From assembly GCF_014596575.1 (NCBI RefSeq), contig NZ_NASZ01000010.1:49639-113638 (forward strand): a DNA stretch of 64,000 bases, in the 5' to 3' direction. Shown piece after piece: positions 1 to 9,380 of the stretch. A program made the position numbers and the translations under genes. The stretch comes from Flavobacterium pokkalii (GTDB lineage Bacteria; Bacteroidota; Bacteroidia; Flavobacteriales; Flavobacteriaceae). The notes beneath the pieces are model-generated. The model worked only from the letters and a program-made list of their open reading frames with translations, was not told the origin of the DNA and ran no database searches. The stretch's first letter is position 1, and every line of letters starts with the position of its first letter.

Positions 1-142
1 GCCAGCTAAAACCCGGATTTTTATCAATCGCCAAAGGATTTACAGCGCTATTGCAACTCAAATTTTGCACAGCAATTTGCGCATTAGCACTCATTGCAAC
101 TAATAGACAAAAGAACAACAATATGGATTTTGAAATATTCAC
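1..142 (-). CDS. GH78-type alpha-L-rhamnosidase, N-terminal fragment (runs off the window)
   Basis: Only the first 47 codons are in the window; the gene continues past base 1. The sequence starts with a signal peptide (NISKSILLFFCLLVAMSANAQ) followed by a segment with VNPLAIDKNPGFSW. That matches the 'VNPLGID...P.LSW' entry strand typical of bacterial GH78 alpha-L-rhamnosidases, which remove terminal L-rhamnose from pectin side chains. The start is a GTG at 142, because an in-frame stop lies just upstream and no ATG precedes the signal peptide. It is the last visible gene of the downstream PUL arm, 61 bases after the sialidase-like gene. The family call rests on one short motif plus context, so it is probable rather than certain. 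Confidence 0.6.
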   Translation of the reverse strand, partial: MNISKSILLFFCLLVAMSANAQIAVQNLSCNSAVNPLAIDKNPGFSW

Positions 143-203
143 TTTGTAAATTTTTAATTAAACCATTAAGCTAAATTCCCTTAATTTCTTAATGGCAAAA
201 ACA

Positions 204-2078
204 TTATAATTTTTTAGTTACCAAAGATTTGATATTAAATACTGCTTCCGGAATTTCTACACCCGTATTTGGCAAGTCAACATATTCCGGCGTATCAGGA
301 GCGGTATCCGGATTTGGTGTATAACGTTGCTCTCCGGTACGGAACATGATTCTCGAAATTCCATCCACCGGCGCATAGAAAATTTTGTAAGTTTCTTTGC
401 TGTCATTTACTTTGATGTAATAAGAACGGCTGGTAACGTCTAATTTTACATTAATCGTATATTCTTTTCCAGCTTCATAAGATCCCATTCCTCCCAAACG
501 GGCACCATGCTTTACTTTAATTTGTCCGTCGGCATCAAAGATGATTCTAATGGCTGGCAAACCTTGTTTATTTAAAAACTCAGCTTGCAATAATCCTTTG
601 TCATTTTGCTCCGGAATTACAGTAAAAGTAGCTTCCATTTTTTGGGCAAAAGGCAACACACGTTCCACGCGACAATAATCAAAAGCATCGTGATCACGAA
701 GAGTCAGGTATTTTTTTCCATCGGCTTTCTTTTCAATTTTGGCTGAAGCCCAAGCCAAATCATAAGTATTCCACAATTTTAATTCCTCACCATTTGGTAA
801 ATTATTAAAAACATCATTTACATCTTCTTTCACTTCACTGGTTACCGGAACCGGAATCGAAGCCGTCCAGATATCTTCTTTGTTGACACTGTAACTTACC
901 CAAAGTTTTCCGTCAGGAGGTGTTCCGTTTCCTTCTAAAATTCCGCGAACATATTGTGGTCCGGCAGATTTGTAATTCCCTCCATAACGCATTGGGGAAA
1001 TTTCTCCGTGAACCAAAAGCAGATCTTTGTAAGTCAATCCGTCATCACTGGTAGAAATTGCCAATGGCCAACGGTATTCTGATGGATTATAAACGGTAGC
1101 ATAACGGTTATCAGACATTTTTTGTCCCCAGATTTTCGCATTACTGTTTACAAATCCCGGAGCTCTCAGCGCATTGTATTCCCAGGTTTTTCCGTTGTCT
1201 TTACTCATCGAAGTCAGGGCGTGTTTCCACAAACCAATTACGTTTCCGTTTGGCAAATGGTAATAAGAAAAGGCTTTGTACTCTTTTTTCAACGGAATCA
1301 AAACATCGTCTCGATCAGATTCTTCCACCCATTGTTGCATCATCAAAGGTTTAGACAATAATTCGTCACAGGCTTTGATGAATTTTTTGTCTTTACTCTT
1401 TTTGTAAAACGGATAAGCCGCTTTAGACTGGTCAAAACTTTTATTGAAACGAATAAAATAAATAGGTCCAAAACTTCCGTCTTTATAGATTTCCCTCACC
1501 ACACGACCGATTCCTTTTCCGTCATTCGGATCATCTTTTCGGTCTAAGGCAATTCCGTAATAGCCCAATGAAAGTAATCGGTTATCCGAAGAAACATAGA
1601 ATCCCATACGCTGGTGCATAATGGCATCCAAATTTTTAGCAACACCATCCACACCTTCTTTAGTTGTTCCGTCCGGAACGCGGTAAATTGGGAAAATTAC
1701 TTTTGGTTTTGTCCAGTTTTGCCCGTCTTTGGAAGTCATTAACAAAGTGTGACTTGGCGGAATATGTTCTCCGGCAGGATCACTTAAATAATGCAGGTAA
1801 AAAGTATTATTCCAATAAGCCATCATCGGTTGGTGGTTGTAAGTCCAGCCAAAACCATCTGCTTTTTCAGGATGCTCCCGGCTGGCACGCATAATTTGTG
1901 TCGCGTGAACACCCACAGCCGGACTCAACTGTCCGTGGTGGTAATCGATATTGGAAAGTGTTTTTCCAACATATCTGATGGTGTCTTTTTGGGCAACTGT
2001 CGATTGAATCGCTCCGCAAGTCAACAAAATTGTTGTTGCCGCTGCAATATTGCTCTTTATGTTTTGAAATAAAATCAT
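204..2078 (-). CDS. Secreted sialidase-fold (BNR/Asp-box) glycosidase-like protein
   Basis: This 624-residue exported protein has a signal peptide at about 1-30. Residues 60-415 look like a six-bladed beta-propeller of the sialidase fold: Asp-box-like turns are visible as SKDGQNW (116-122), SKDNGKTW (292-299) and TSDDGLTY (343-350). Residues about 430-624 look like a concanavalin/jelly-roll module. Known sialidase-fold enzymes act on ulosonic acids or on rhamnose and glucuronate linkages. In a pectin PUL the plausible substrates are Kdo or Dha side groups of rhamnogalacturonan-II, but that is inference. It lies 137 bases after the GH43-like gene and before the GH78 fragment. I cannot assign a CAZy family; a non-catalytic or lyase role is also possible. 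Confidence 0.65.
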   Translation of the reverse strand: MILFQNIKSNIAAATTILLTCGAIQSTVAQKDTIRYVGKTLSNIDYHHGQLSPAVGVHATQIMRASREHPEKADGFGWTYNHQPMMAYWNNTFYLHYLSDPAGEHIPPSHTLLMTSKDGQNWTKPKVIFPIYRVPDGTTKEGVDGVAKNLDAIMHQRMGFYVSSDNRLLSLGYYGIALDRKDDPNDGKGIGRVVREIYKDGSFGPIYFIRFNKSFDQSKAAYPFYKKSKDKKFIKACDELLSKPLMMQQWVEESDRDDVLIPLKKEYKAFSYYHLPNGNVIGLWKHALTSMSKDNGKTWEYNALRAPGFVNSNAKIWGQKMSDNRYATVYNPSEYRWPLAISTSDDGLTYKDLLLVHGEISPMRYGGNYKSAGPQYVRGILEGNGTPPDGKLWVSYSVNKEDIWTASIPVPVTSEVKEDVNDVFNNLPNGEELKLWNTYDLAWASAKIEKKADGKKYLTLRDHDAFDYCRVERVLPFAQKMEATFTVIPEQNDKGLLQAEFLNKQGLPAIRIIFDADGQIKVKHGARLGGMGSYEAGKEYTINVKLDVTSRSYYIKVNDSKETYKIFYAPVDGISRIMFRTGEQRYTPNPDTAPDTPEYVDLPNTGVEIPEAVFNIKSLVTKKL

Positions 2079-2106
2079 TTTCTTATTTTTTTATAATTAT
2101 TCTTAG

Positions 2107-2190
2107 CCACAGATTAATTTAAAAATCTGTAGAATCTGCTTAAATCTGCGTGCCTAATTTTTCACGTAGATTTTGCAGATTTACGCAGAT
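2107..2190. repeat. Intergenic palindromic repeat, 'cCACAGATT/AATCTGcG' type
   Basis: The spacer between the GH43-like and sialidase-like genes is a cluster of short direct and inverted copies of AATCTG(C/T)G and its complement (for example AATCTGCGT near 2143 against ACGCAGAT at 2183-2190). It belongs to the stem family also found at 21596, 28028, 36166, 43117 and 49174, but is more degenerate. Confidence 0.5.
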
Positions 2191-2215
2191 AAATAATTTA
2201 AAATTTATCTTCATA

Positions 2216-3142
2216 CTATTGTTTTCTTTCAATTAAAGCTTTCAACTTTTTCTTTGAAATAGTTGTAATCGTACCGTGTTTGTGTCCTTCCGGCAATTGA
2301 ATTTGCGAAGAAACATTTTCAAAATTTTTAAAATCATAGGTTTTAACAGCCTGATAATTTTTGGCTCCGTAATTGTCATAATAAATCAACCAATAATTAT
2401 CTTTCTTCAACACGGTTGGCCCTTCGGACAAGAAATCGGTAAAAGGTTTTGAGATGTTTTCAAAAGGTCCCAAAGCTGTTTTTCCAAAAGCCACTTTAAT
2501 ATTTCGCATTGGTCGGGTATTGTCTTTTAAAACTAAAACATAATCGTTTTTGGCTCTTTTTAACAACACACAATCAATTACCGAAAATCCGGGTTCAAAG
2601 AACAATTTAGCATCCGAAAAAGTCTTAAAATCTTTCGTAGTCACATAATACATTCTATGATTGTTTCTTTCTTCTTCCTGTCCTTTTGGATAACGAAACG
2701 GGATAGTCGATGCCCAGATAATCAGGTACTGCTCCTGCTCGTCATCATAAAAAATTTCAGGTGCCCAAACATTCACTACTTCCGATTCGTTTTTCATCAC
2801 CGGAACATATTCCTGTTTAGACCAATGAATCAAATCAGTAGAGCTGGCACAACCAAAACCGTTTCCGCCTTTCCAATCGGTAGTCCAAACCAAATGAAAA
2901 ACGCCGTCTTTGCCTTGTACAATAGAAGGGTCACGCATAATTTTGGTTTCACTTTTCCCAATTTCCGGTTTTAAAAACGAACCTTCTAATCCGTTCCAAT
3001 GGTAACCGTCATAACTATAAGCCAAGCGTAAACCATCAGTAGCCGGTTCCCGGAAAGAAGTAAACAAATAAGCATCCTTTGAACCGGAACAACTTAATAC
3101 CGAGAAAGCAACAATAATAATGAGTACGATTTTTTTCATCAA
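2216..3142 (-). CDS. GH43-like five-bladed beta-propeller lipoprotein
   Basis: This 308-residue lipoprotein has a lipobox ending at Cys18 (FSVLSC), so it is probably membrane anchored. The fold is a five-bladed propeller of the GH43 type. The three acidic residues expected in clan GH-F can be placed: Asp71 in MRDPSIV (base), Asp190 in FSVIDCVLL (pKa modulator) and Glu240 in SEGPTVL (acid). GH43 enzymes remove arabinose, xylose or galactose; in this PUL an exo-acting enzyme on pectin side chains is likely, with the sugar unknown. The start at 3142 gives the complete lipoprotein signal. It sits 15 bases after the GH28 gene and is probably co-transcribed with it. A divergent GH43 subfamily is the best description. 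Confidence 0.75.
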   Translation of the reverse strand: MMKKIVLIIIVAFSVLSCSGSKDAYLFTSFREPATDGLRLAYSYDGYHWNGLEGSFLKPEIGKSETKIMRDPSIVQGKDGVFHLVWTTDWKGGNGFGCASSTDLIHWSKQEYVPVMKNESEVVNVWAPEIFYDDEQEQYLIIWASTIPFRYPKGQEEERNNHRMYYVTTKDFKTFSDAKLFFEPGFSVIDCVLLKRAKNDYVLVLKDNTRPMRNIKVAFGKTALGPFENISKPFTDFLSEGPTVLKKDNYWLIYYDNYGAKNYQAVKTYDFKNFENVSSQIQLPEGHKHGTITTISKKKLKALIERKQ

Positions 3143-3157
3143 TAAATCATTTTTAGG

Positions 3158-4735
3158 TTATTCGATAATAGCATTTTTATCTAAATCATTTCCTTTTTTC
3201 AAAACCTTGGTAACATTATTAAAAATATTATTTTTCAAATACACCGCTTTGGTTTTGGCACCATCAGCTTCTAAGAAAACATCTGTTGCAAACATTGGAA
3301 AGTTGTTAGTTACAGCCATATTGGAAACATCTTTCAATTTAATCAATGGCGTATTGGCAATTGGTTTCATAGTTGCCACATTATCCAAAATCAAATTGTT
3401 TGAATTTTCAATTTTGAACGAAGCGCCAAGTGTTGTTGTAATTTTGGCATCATGAAACTCAACATTATCCGTAGTATTCAAAGTAAATCCTTCTGTAGAT
3501 TGGATATTAATATTAGAAAAGGAAATGTTTTGTACCGGCATTTCAGTAATTCCTAAAACTGTTCCTGCTTTCTTGACATCAGTACCGGTCACATTACTGA
3601 TATGAATATTTCTGAAAATAGGAGTTCGCTCCGAAACAGGCTCTTCAACCGTGTTTTTATCATAAAAAAGATTCATCATAAAAGCCTCTTCTTTGATGTT
3701 TTTCATCACTACATTATCTACGCGGATATCTTCAACCACACCTCCACGACCACGTGCTGATTTGATACGAATTCCTCTGTCGGTTCCGTCAAAAACACAG
3801 TTTGAAATCGTGATTTTTTTAATTCCCCCGGACATTTCGCTTCCAATAACCACACCGCCGTGACCACTTAACATGGTACAATTAGTAATGGTAACATTCT
3901 CCGTAGGAACGCCATATTTACGACCGTCTTCATCACGACCGGATTTAATAGTAATACAATCATCGCCTACGCTAATGTGACAATTTGAAATATGTACATT
4001 TTTGCAGGAAGAAGGATTGATTCCATCCGTATTAGGAGAATGCGGATTAAAAATAGTAATTCCGGTAACCGTTATATTATCGCAAAAAACAGGATTAATC
4101 GTCCAAAAAGGAGAATTTTGGAACGTAACCCCTTCGATTAAAATATTCTTACAGCTAATAGTTTGAAAAAAAGCCGGTCTGAAAAAATGCTTATCGATCG
4201 TTCTTTGGTAATAAGGTGAATAGACAATTCCTTTGTTTTGCTCTACCCACATGGTTTGATATTTAGTTGGCGGAATTGGGCCTTTAGCCGTTTCAATTCG
4301 ATACACTTCATTCCACCAGGCTTCTCCCTGACCGTCGATAACTCCTCTTCCTTTGATACTGATATTCTCGGCATCTTTAGCATAAAATAAAGGAGAAAAC
4401 GTTTTCATCATCAAACCTTCATAACGCATTTCTACATAAGGCAGATAATCGTCAAAATTATTTGAAAACTTTAAAAGCGCTCCGGCATCCAGATAAATTG
4501 TGATGTTACTTTTTAATTTTATCGGACCGGTTAAATAATTTCCAGCCGGAAAAAAAATTGTTCCTCCACCCTGTTTGGAAGCTTTATCGATTGATTTTTG
4601 AATGGCCTGCGTACACAAAATTCCTTTGTTGTTTCCGCCTTCATTCAAAATATTAATCCAACCATCGTTCTTGGCATTCAAATGATTGAATCCAATAAGA
4701 AAACAAAGTAGCAGTATTATATTTTTAATTTTCAT
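3158..4735 (-). CDS. GH28 polygalacturonase / exo-galacturonidase
   Basis: This 525-residue exported protein (signal peptide about 1-21) is a right-handed beta-helix hydrolase acting on alpha-1,4-galacturonan. All four GH28 signatures are present: NTDG at 235-238, GDD at 257-259, SGHGG around His292, and GIRIK with Arg323 and Lys325. The catalytic aspartates are therefore Asp237, Asp258 and Asp259. Length and motif spacing are normal. The fold is secreted to the periplasm or cell surface; a periplasmic exo-enzyme on imported pectic oligosaccharides is the usual role in PULs. It is flanked by the GH140 gene (33-base gap) and the GH43-like gene (15-base gap), consistent with one operon. Confidence 0.93.
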   Translation of the reverse strand: MKIKNIILLLCFLIGFNHLNAKNDGWINILNEGGNNKGILCTQAIQKSIDKASKQGGGTIFFPAGNYLTGPIKLKSNITIYLDAGALLKFSNNFDDYLPYVEMRYEGLMMKTFSPLFYAKDAENISIKGRGVIDGQGEAWWNEVYRIETAKGPIPPTKYQTMWVEQNKGIVYSPYYQRTIDKHFFRPAFFQTISCKNILIEGVTFQNSPFWTINPVFCDNITVTGITIFNPHSPNTDGINPSSCKNVHISNCHISVGDDCITIKSGRDEDGRKYGVPTENVTITNCTMLSGHGGVVIGSEMSGGIKKITISNCVFDGTDRGIRIKSARGRGGVVEDIRVDNVVMKNIKEEAFMMNLFYDKNTVEEPVSERTPIFRNIHISNVTGTDVKKAGTVLGITEMPVQNISFSNINIQSTEGFTLNTTDNVEFHDAKITTTLGASFKIENSNNLILDNVATMKPIANTPLIKLKDVSNMAVTNNFPMFATDVFLEADGAKTKAVYLKNNIFNNVTKVLKKGNDLDKNAIIE

Positions 4736-4768
4736 AGTTATTATTTTAAGTCAAAGCAAATTCCAGAT

Positions 4769-6175
4769 TTATTTTTTTGATGTTAAAACTAAAACCCAAT
4801 CATTTCCATCCATTTTTTCTCCCGGAGGATTAAATTCCTGAACTCCTTTGTTATTAAAAGTACCAATTGTTTTTAGTTTGCCATTTCTCGGGTTATACCA
4901 AGAAGCTTTTACCTTATCTCCTTTTATTTTCCCCATATTCAACGACATTGTTTTGCCATTGTAAGTATAAATCAAGGCATAATCCTCACCTCTTGTAGCC
5001 GCCAGATAATCGTATTTTTCACCCTGATTGACCACCATAGAAGCATCGGGAATACGATTAAAATAATTGAATTTTAAAATCAAATTTTTCACATACTGCA
5101 TTTGTCCCGCTCCCGGATCGTTTAAAGCATCACTCCAAATGTCTTTGTTTCCGTAAGCTCCTTTCTTTTCACCTTTATGAAACATTTGCATTACCGCGTT
5201 ATTTCCGTAAGTAAAACCGGCACCTCCAGCAAAAACAGACCAGTAAGCATATCTTCTTACATCACTATCTTTCCATTTTGGTTGCAAAGTATCGTGTAAA
5301 CCATGCGGAATTCCTTCATAAGATGGCTCTCCGTCTAATGTTGGTTTCGTTGGTTTCAAAGCATAATCTCTCAATACAAATTTGTAATTGTCTTCTTTGA
5401 AAGCGCCTTCGGTACTATCCTGATCGTATCTTCGGTGACCGGATTGGAACATATTAAAATCCAACCACTTGGCATTGTGATAATTTTCAGAAGAATCCGT
5501 ACGACCAAAAGGATGGAAAGTCACTAATTGGTCGGTATTATTTTTCAAAGTACTTCCAATAGCGTTCCAGATATCCATAAATTCATTTCCACGGGTATCG
5601 CCACCGTTCAGCCAAATCACATTGGTACGGTTTTTATATCTTTCGGCTAAGAATTTTGCATATTTTTCCACATCAGCCTTAGTAACTTTGCTGTCTTTAC
5701 TGCTCACATTAGTTCCCCAAACCGGAACCATAGCAACGTAAATTCCGTTTTTTTGCGCTACTTCTAAAGCATAATCCACATGATCCCAAAAATCATATTC
5801 TGCCGGATTTTTAAAATCATTTCCCGGAGTCGTTAATGGTTTTGAAACATCTCCGTTTTCTAAAGCATAATCGCCGTATACATTTTTTACGGTCAAAGTG
5901 TGTAAAACCATCACCTGAACCACATTGTATCCCTTTTTCTTTCTGTCCTGGAAATAGGTGTTTAATTCCTCACGACTTAATTTTCCGAAAGTCAGCCAAC
6001 CCGTATCTCCCAACCAGAAAAATGGTTTGCCGTCTTCGGTTTGAAAATAATGCGGATTTTCTTTGGATACTTCTAATTTGAGTAAGGCTTTAGATTGCGA
6101 ATTTCCTTTTGCCGTTACTAACAACAACAAAAAAGACATAAAAAAGGCAACTGAAAAATTTGACTTTAGATTCAT
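4769..6175 (-). CDS. GH140-type apiosidase (DUF4038 barrel)
   Basis: This 468-residue exported protein has a signal peptide at about 1-27, then a TIM barrel beginning with the DUF4038 signature (GKPFFWLGDTGW, about 49-60) and a small beta-sandwich from about 375 on. The likely catalytic pair is Asp193 in LNGGDTRG and Glu283 in LDGEPSYE, matching the acid/base and nucleophile positions of GH140. The founder of GH140 removes apiose from the galacturonan backbone of rhamnogalacturonan-II. This gene is the main pointer to RG-II as a substrate. It lies 18 bases after the beta-helix/DUF6298-type gene. Other DUF4038 proteins have unknown functions, so the activity is inferred from family and context. 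Confidence 0.8.
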   Translation of the reverse strand: MNLKSNFSVAFFMSFLLLLVTAKGNSQSKALLKLEVSKENPHYFQTEDGKPFFWLGDTGWLTFGKLSREELNTYFQDRKKKGYNVVQVMVLHTLTVKNVYGDYALENGDVSKPLTTPGNDFKNPAEYDFWDHVDYALEVAQKNGIYVAMVPVWGTNVSSKDSKVTKADVEKYAKFLAERYKNRTNVIWLNGGDTRGNEFMDIWNAIGSTLKNNTDQLVTFHPFGRTDSSENYHNAKWLDFNMFQSGHRRYDQDSTEGAFKEDNYKFVLRDYALKPTKPTLDGEPSYEGIPHGLHDTLQPKWKDSDVRRYAYWSVFAGGAGFTYGNNAVMQMFHKGEKKGAYGNKDIWSDALNDPGAGQMQYVKNLILKFNYFNRIPDASMVVNQGEKYDYLAATRGEDYALIYTYNGKTMSLNMGKIKGDKVKASWYNPRNGKLKTIGTFNNKGVQEFNPPGEKMDGNDWVLVLTSKK

Positions 6176-6193
6176 GCTTAATAGATTTAATTT

Positions 6194-9100
6194 TTATTTT
6201 TTTACAACAAATAATACTTTTTCCTTGCTATCCTGAGCGGCAAACAATACCGACTTTCCACCCTGAACGGCTTCTTTTTTAACAATTTCTCCCGTTTGTG
6301 CATTGATGGCGTAAACCTCAAAAACACCTTTAAAAGAACTTAAATCAAGAGAAAGATCCTGATTTTTATTAAAATAAAAAAGATAACTCTTTCCTTTGTT
6401 TTCCAATTTCCAAACCGCATCAGTATAGCTGTTTTCGGAAACCAGTTTCATATCAGCAACCGATTGGTAAAATTCAGGTAAAGCAATTTTAGGAAGTGCC
6501 GGCAAAGAAGCACCCCCCATTAAAGCAGCCCAACCAAAACGTGGCGATCCGTCCGTAGAATACAAAACTACTTTTTCCGGATATTTTTCGCGGTATTCTC
6601 TAACGGCGCGATACACCTGCTCATCGGTTTCTTTACCCACTTTCATTTGGCGGGCGTGTTGTCTCGGAGCTAAATTTTTTCCGCCTTCCGGAGCATAAGC
6701 CGTTCCGTCGTCTTTGTAATACCAATAACGAATATCAATCGCATCAACGGTTTTAGCTCGATTAGCATCATTCAAAATGGCGTCCTGCACATCTTTCGTC
6801 GCACTTAAACCGATAATTTCTTTTTTACCCGTTTCGTCTTTCCATTTTTGAACTTCATCAATCCAAAACTGCATAAAATGTAAAGGTCCGGTATATTCGG
6901 CGCTGGTTAGCTGAATAACATTAGAATTATTTTCAAAATTTTCTAAACTTTTACGAATGAAACCCTGGTGCAATTTTCTTCTCACCGGATTGCTAACATC
7001 ATAAAATTGTTCCGCCATAAAAATACGTTTGTCACCCGCATAAGGAGGTGGCTCCGGAAATCCGGTTTGGTTCACATTATTAGCCGAACGCCAAGGCGAA
7101 CTCGACCAGTGTGCTCCCGCTTCGATAATATTATGCTGAAAATATTGCTGATTCACCAACAATTGTCCATTGGCTTCGGCCAAATTTGCAAAACGAGCCA
7201 AACGATCCCAATACCAGGTATTGAATTTAGTCAAATCGTATTTACTCAACTGATCCCAGGCCAGGCCTTCACCCGAACGGGCAAAAGGCTGCTCATAAAA
7301 CGGAGGCCAAACATCCGGATCAAAACGACGTACACGCTCATGATCATCCATACGACGCTCATACCATAATCCGTAGTTATGTTCTACTGCAATCATGTTT
7401 TTCGTTCCTAAATAAGAAACGACTTCGTTGATATTATCGGTCAAACCGGTACCTCTTCTGCCCGGAACAAATCTTGTAATATCAGGAACGGCTTTAGCCA
7501 AATCACTGTCTCTCAAACTTCCTCTCCACCAGGGAACGCTCAGTCTGTTTCCGGCAATTAATTTGCCATCAAAAGTCAGCCAGCCATTTTTAGCCATTAC
7601 TTTAATCGAATTGGAAGTCGTATTTTGAGCTTCAATTTTTAAATCATTGGCGTTTTTAAGTCCTTTTGTATTGCTGTTTATCGGATTTTGTTTGGATACT
7701 TCCGCAATCCATTCCGGCAAACTTTCCGTTAGGTTCAAGGCTGTTTTAGTTAACTCCTGAGCGACTTCAACTGTCGGACTCGAAGAAGGCTCAGAACCTA
7801 AATCGAAAACAAAAGGATTCATTGGCAATTTGCCTAATCTGTTTTCCAATTGCGCATAAAACAAACTTCTTGGCGCAATATGATTGTTAACATCTTTCCA
7901 ATGTCCGTTACCGCCCATGATACCGCCCCAAACTCCAAAAGCCCAGTTTTGAGCTGTTGGCGGACTATAACAATCTATTTTAGAAGCCGAAGTTTCCCAA
8001 ATCACACTGTTAGCGGCAGTCCATCCGGCACCGCGACCGTTTTGTTCGCGATTGTTATAACTTAAGGCATGACCGTCAACATAAGAAACGTCAAATAAAA
8101 CTCCGGTTGCCCAGCTCCCTATGGCGCCACTATTGTTAAAAGGCAAATGCGATTCACATTGGATAAAAACATTTGGTCCCGTAGTTCCAAAACCGCCCAC
8201 GGCAAAGTCGTGATAACCATATTCCGAATAACATCTTTGAAACAGCGTTTGTTGCCCTTCGGTATAAAAAGTATGACGTCTAAATCCTCCTATTTCCGAA
8301 ACTGGCTCTGTAGCCATACAATCTTCAACCGTAATTTGTTGGGAAGACTTTAAAACGGAAACTGCTCCTCCGGCAAAATGTTTAAAATTAAGCTGCTTTA
8401 CCCAGGCATTACGGGTATTTTCGATACTGATAGCCTGCCATCTGTGTTCCTCATCTTTTGGATTAGCGGCATTGAAAGTAGATTTCATCAACATATTTTC
8501 AATCCCAATATTCTCGATTCGGCCAGACCAGCTGTAAACGTTTACTTTAGCCTCACCAAAATTAGCATCCAAAGTCATTGTCAAAGGTGCGTTCAGGCTA
8601 ACCACATTCCCATTAACGGCAGTAACGACACGATTCCAACTAATATCCCAATCCTTTTTTTTCCAACTTATCCATCCGGTTTCGGCACCAAAATCGTCCA
8701 TTTTTAATTCCTTAATCCAGTTATCGGCAAGTGGTTGTGTAATAATTATTTCGTCAGCAGGCTTTAATTTAGCTGCATTTTTTAGTTGGATTTTTTGTGT
8801 ACCAAGAGGTGTATAAGCAGCATTCAATTCGAAACTTTCACCGATTTTTTTATCATCCGTTCCTAAAACCCGAATTACCGATTCTCTCTTGATTCCCGTT
8901 CCTAAAAGTACTGTTCCGTTTTCAGAATTCCCGCTTCCGCGCAAAACTACTCCGGAAGTACGAATGTATAAAGTTCCGCTAACGTTAAAAGTTCCCTTAT
9001 CTAAAAGAACCGCTCCTCTAAAACCGGATTTATTTGCTTTTAGATTACTCACATAATCAATAGCTGCCTGGATTTTTTGAGTAGCATCGCCTTTTTGTAC

Positions 9101-9346
9101 AGGAACAAAGATTTTATTGTCCACATTCGGAATTGCCTTTTCTGAAGCCTGATAACCGGCATAAGAAAAATCAGGAATCTGATTTCCTAAGGCGTCCGAA
9201 GTTTGAGAAATTTTTCCTTTAGCAATGACTATATCAGGATATTTTTCCTGCGAAGTAGCTTTATTTACAAAAAAAAATAAAGCCAAACTGCAAAGTAGCA
9301 GTTTGTCTTTATTTATTGTAATGATATTTTTAAATATAGAATTCAT
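6194..9346 (-). CDS. Bimodular beta-helix plus DUF6298-type barrel protein
   Basis: The open frame extends to 9496, but ATG 9346 gives a proper signal peptide (MNSIFKNIITINKDKLLLCSL) and removes the overlap with the preceding PL1 gene, leaving a 34-base spacer and 1050 residues. Residues about 75-510 look like a pectate-lyase-type beta-helix, with many short strands and glycine turns. Residues about 585-1050 resemble a TIM-barrel glycosidase of the DUF6298 type, with a closing beta-sandwich like that of the neighbouring GH140 protein. I know of no characterised activity. In context it should act on a pectic fragment, possibly with two active sites. The name DUF6298 is from memory. Confidence 0.7.
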   Translation of the reverse strand: MNSIFKNIITINKDKLLLCSLALFFFVNKATSQEKYPDIVIAKGKISQTSDALGNQIPDFSYAGYQASEKAIPNVDNKIFVPVQKGDATQKIQAAIDYVSNLKANKSGFRGAVLLDKGTFNVSGTLYIRTSGVVLRGSGNSENGTVLLGTGIKRESVIRVLGTDDKKIGESFELNAAYTPLGTQKIQLKNAAKLKPADEIIITQPLADNWIKELKMDDFGAETGWISWKKKDWDISWNRVVTAVNGNVVSLNAPLTMTLDANFGEAKVNVYSWSGRIENIGIENMLMKSTFNAANPKDEEHRWQAISIENTRNAWVKQLNFKHFAGGAVSVLKSSQQITVEDCMATEPVSEIGGFRRHTFYTEGQQTLFQRCYSEYGYHDFAVGGFGTTGPNVFIQCESHLPFNNSGAIGSWATGVLFDVSYVDGHALSYNNREQNGRGAGWTAANSVIWETSASKIDCYSPPTAQNWAFGVWGGIMGGNGHWKDVNNHIAPRSLFYAQLENRLGKLPMNPFVFDLGSEPSSSPTVEVAQELTKTALNLTESLPEWIAEVSKQNPINSNTKGLKNANDLKIEAQNTTSNSIKVMAKNGWLTFDGKLIAGNRLSVPWWRGSLRDSDLAKAVPDITRFVPGRRGTGLTDNINEVVSYLGTKNMIAVEHNYGLWYERRMDDHERVRRFDPDVWPPFYEQPFARSGEGLAWDQLSKYDLTKFNTWYWDRLARFANLAEANGQLLVNQQYFQHNIIEAGAHWSSSPWRSANNVNQTGFPEPPPYAGDKRIFMAEQFYDVSNPVRRKLHQGFIRKSLENFENNSNVIQLTSAEYTGPLHFMQFWIDEVQKWKDETGKKEIIGLSATKDVQDAILNDANRAKTVDAIDIRYWYYKDDGTAYAPEGGKNLAPRQHARQMKVGKETDEQVYRAVREYREKYPEKVVLYSTDGSPRFGWAALMGGASLPALPKIALPEFYQSVADMKLVSENSYTDAVWKLENKGKSYLFYFNKNQDLSLDLSSFKGVFEVYAINAQTGEIVKKEAVQGGKSVLFAAQDSKEKVLFVVKK
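8533..8546. promoter_or_regulatory. Operator-like palindrome inside the beta-helix/DUF6298-type gene
   Basis: The bases TGTAAACGTTTACT match 13 of 14 positions of the core TGTAAACGTTTACA of the two palindromes upstream of susC; GTAAACGTTTAC is a perfect 12-base palindrome. It lies deep in coding sequence, so chance is a serious alternative. Confidence 0.3.
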
Positions 9347-9380
9347 TATAGAATGAAGTTTACAATTAAGAAGCCTAAAG

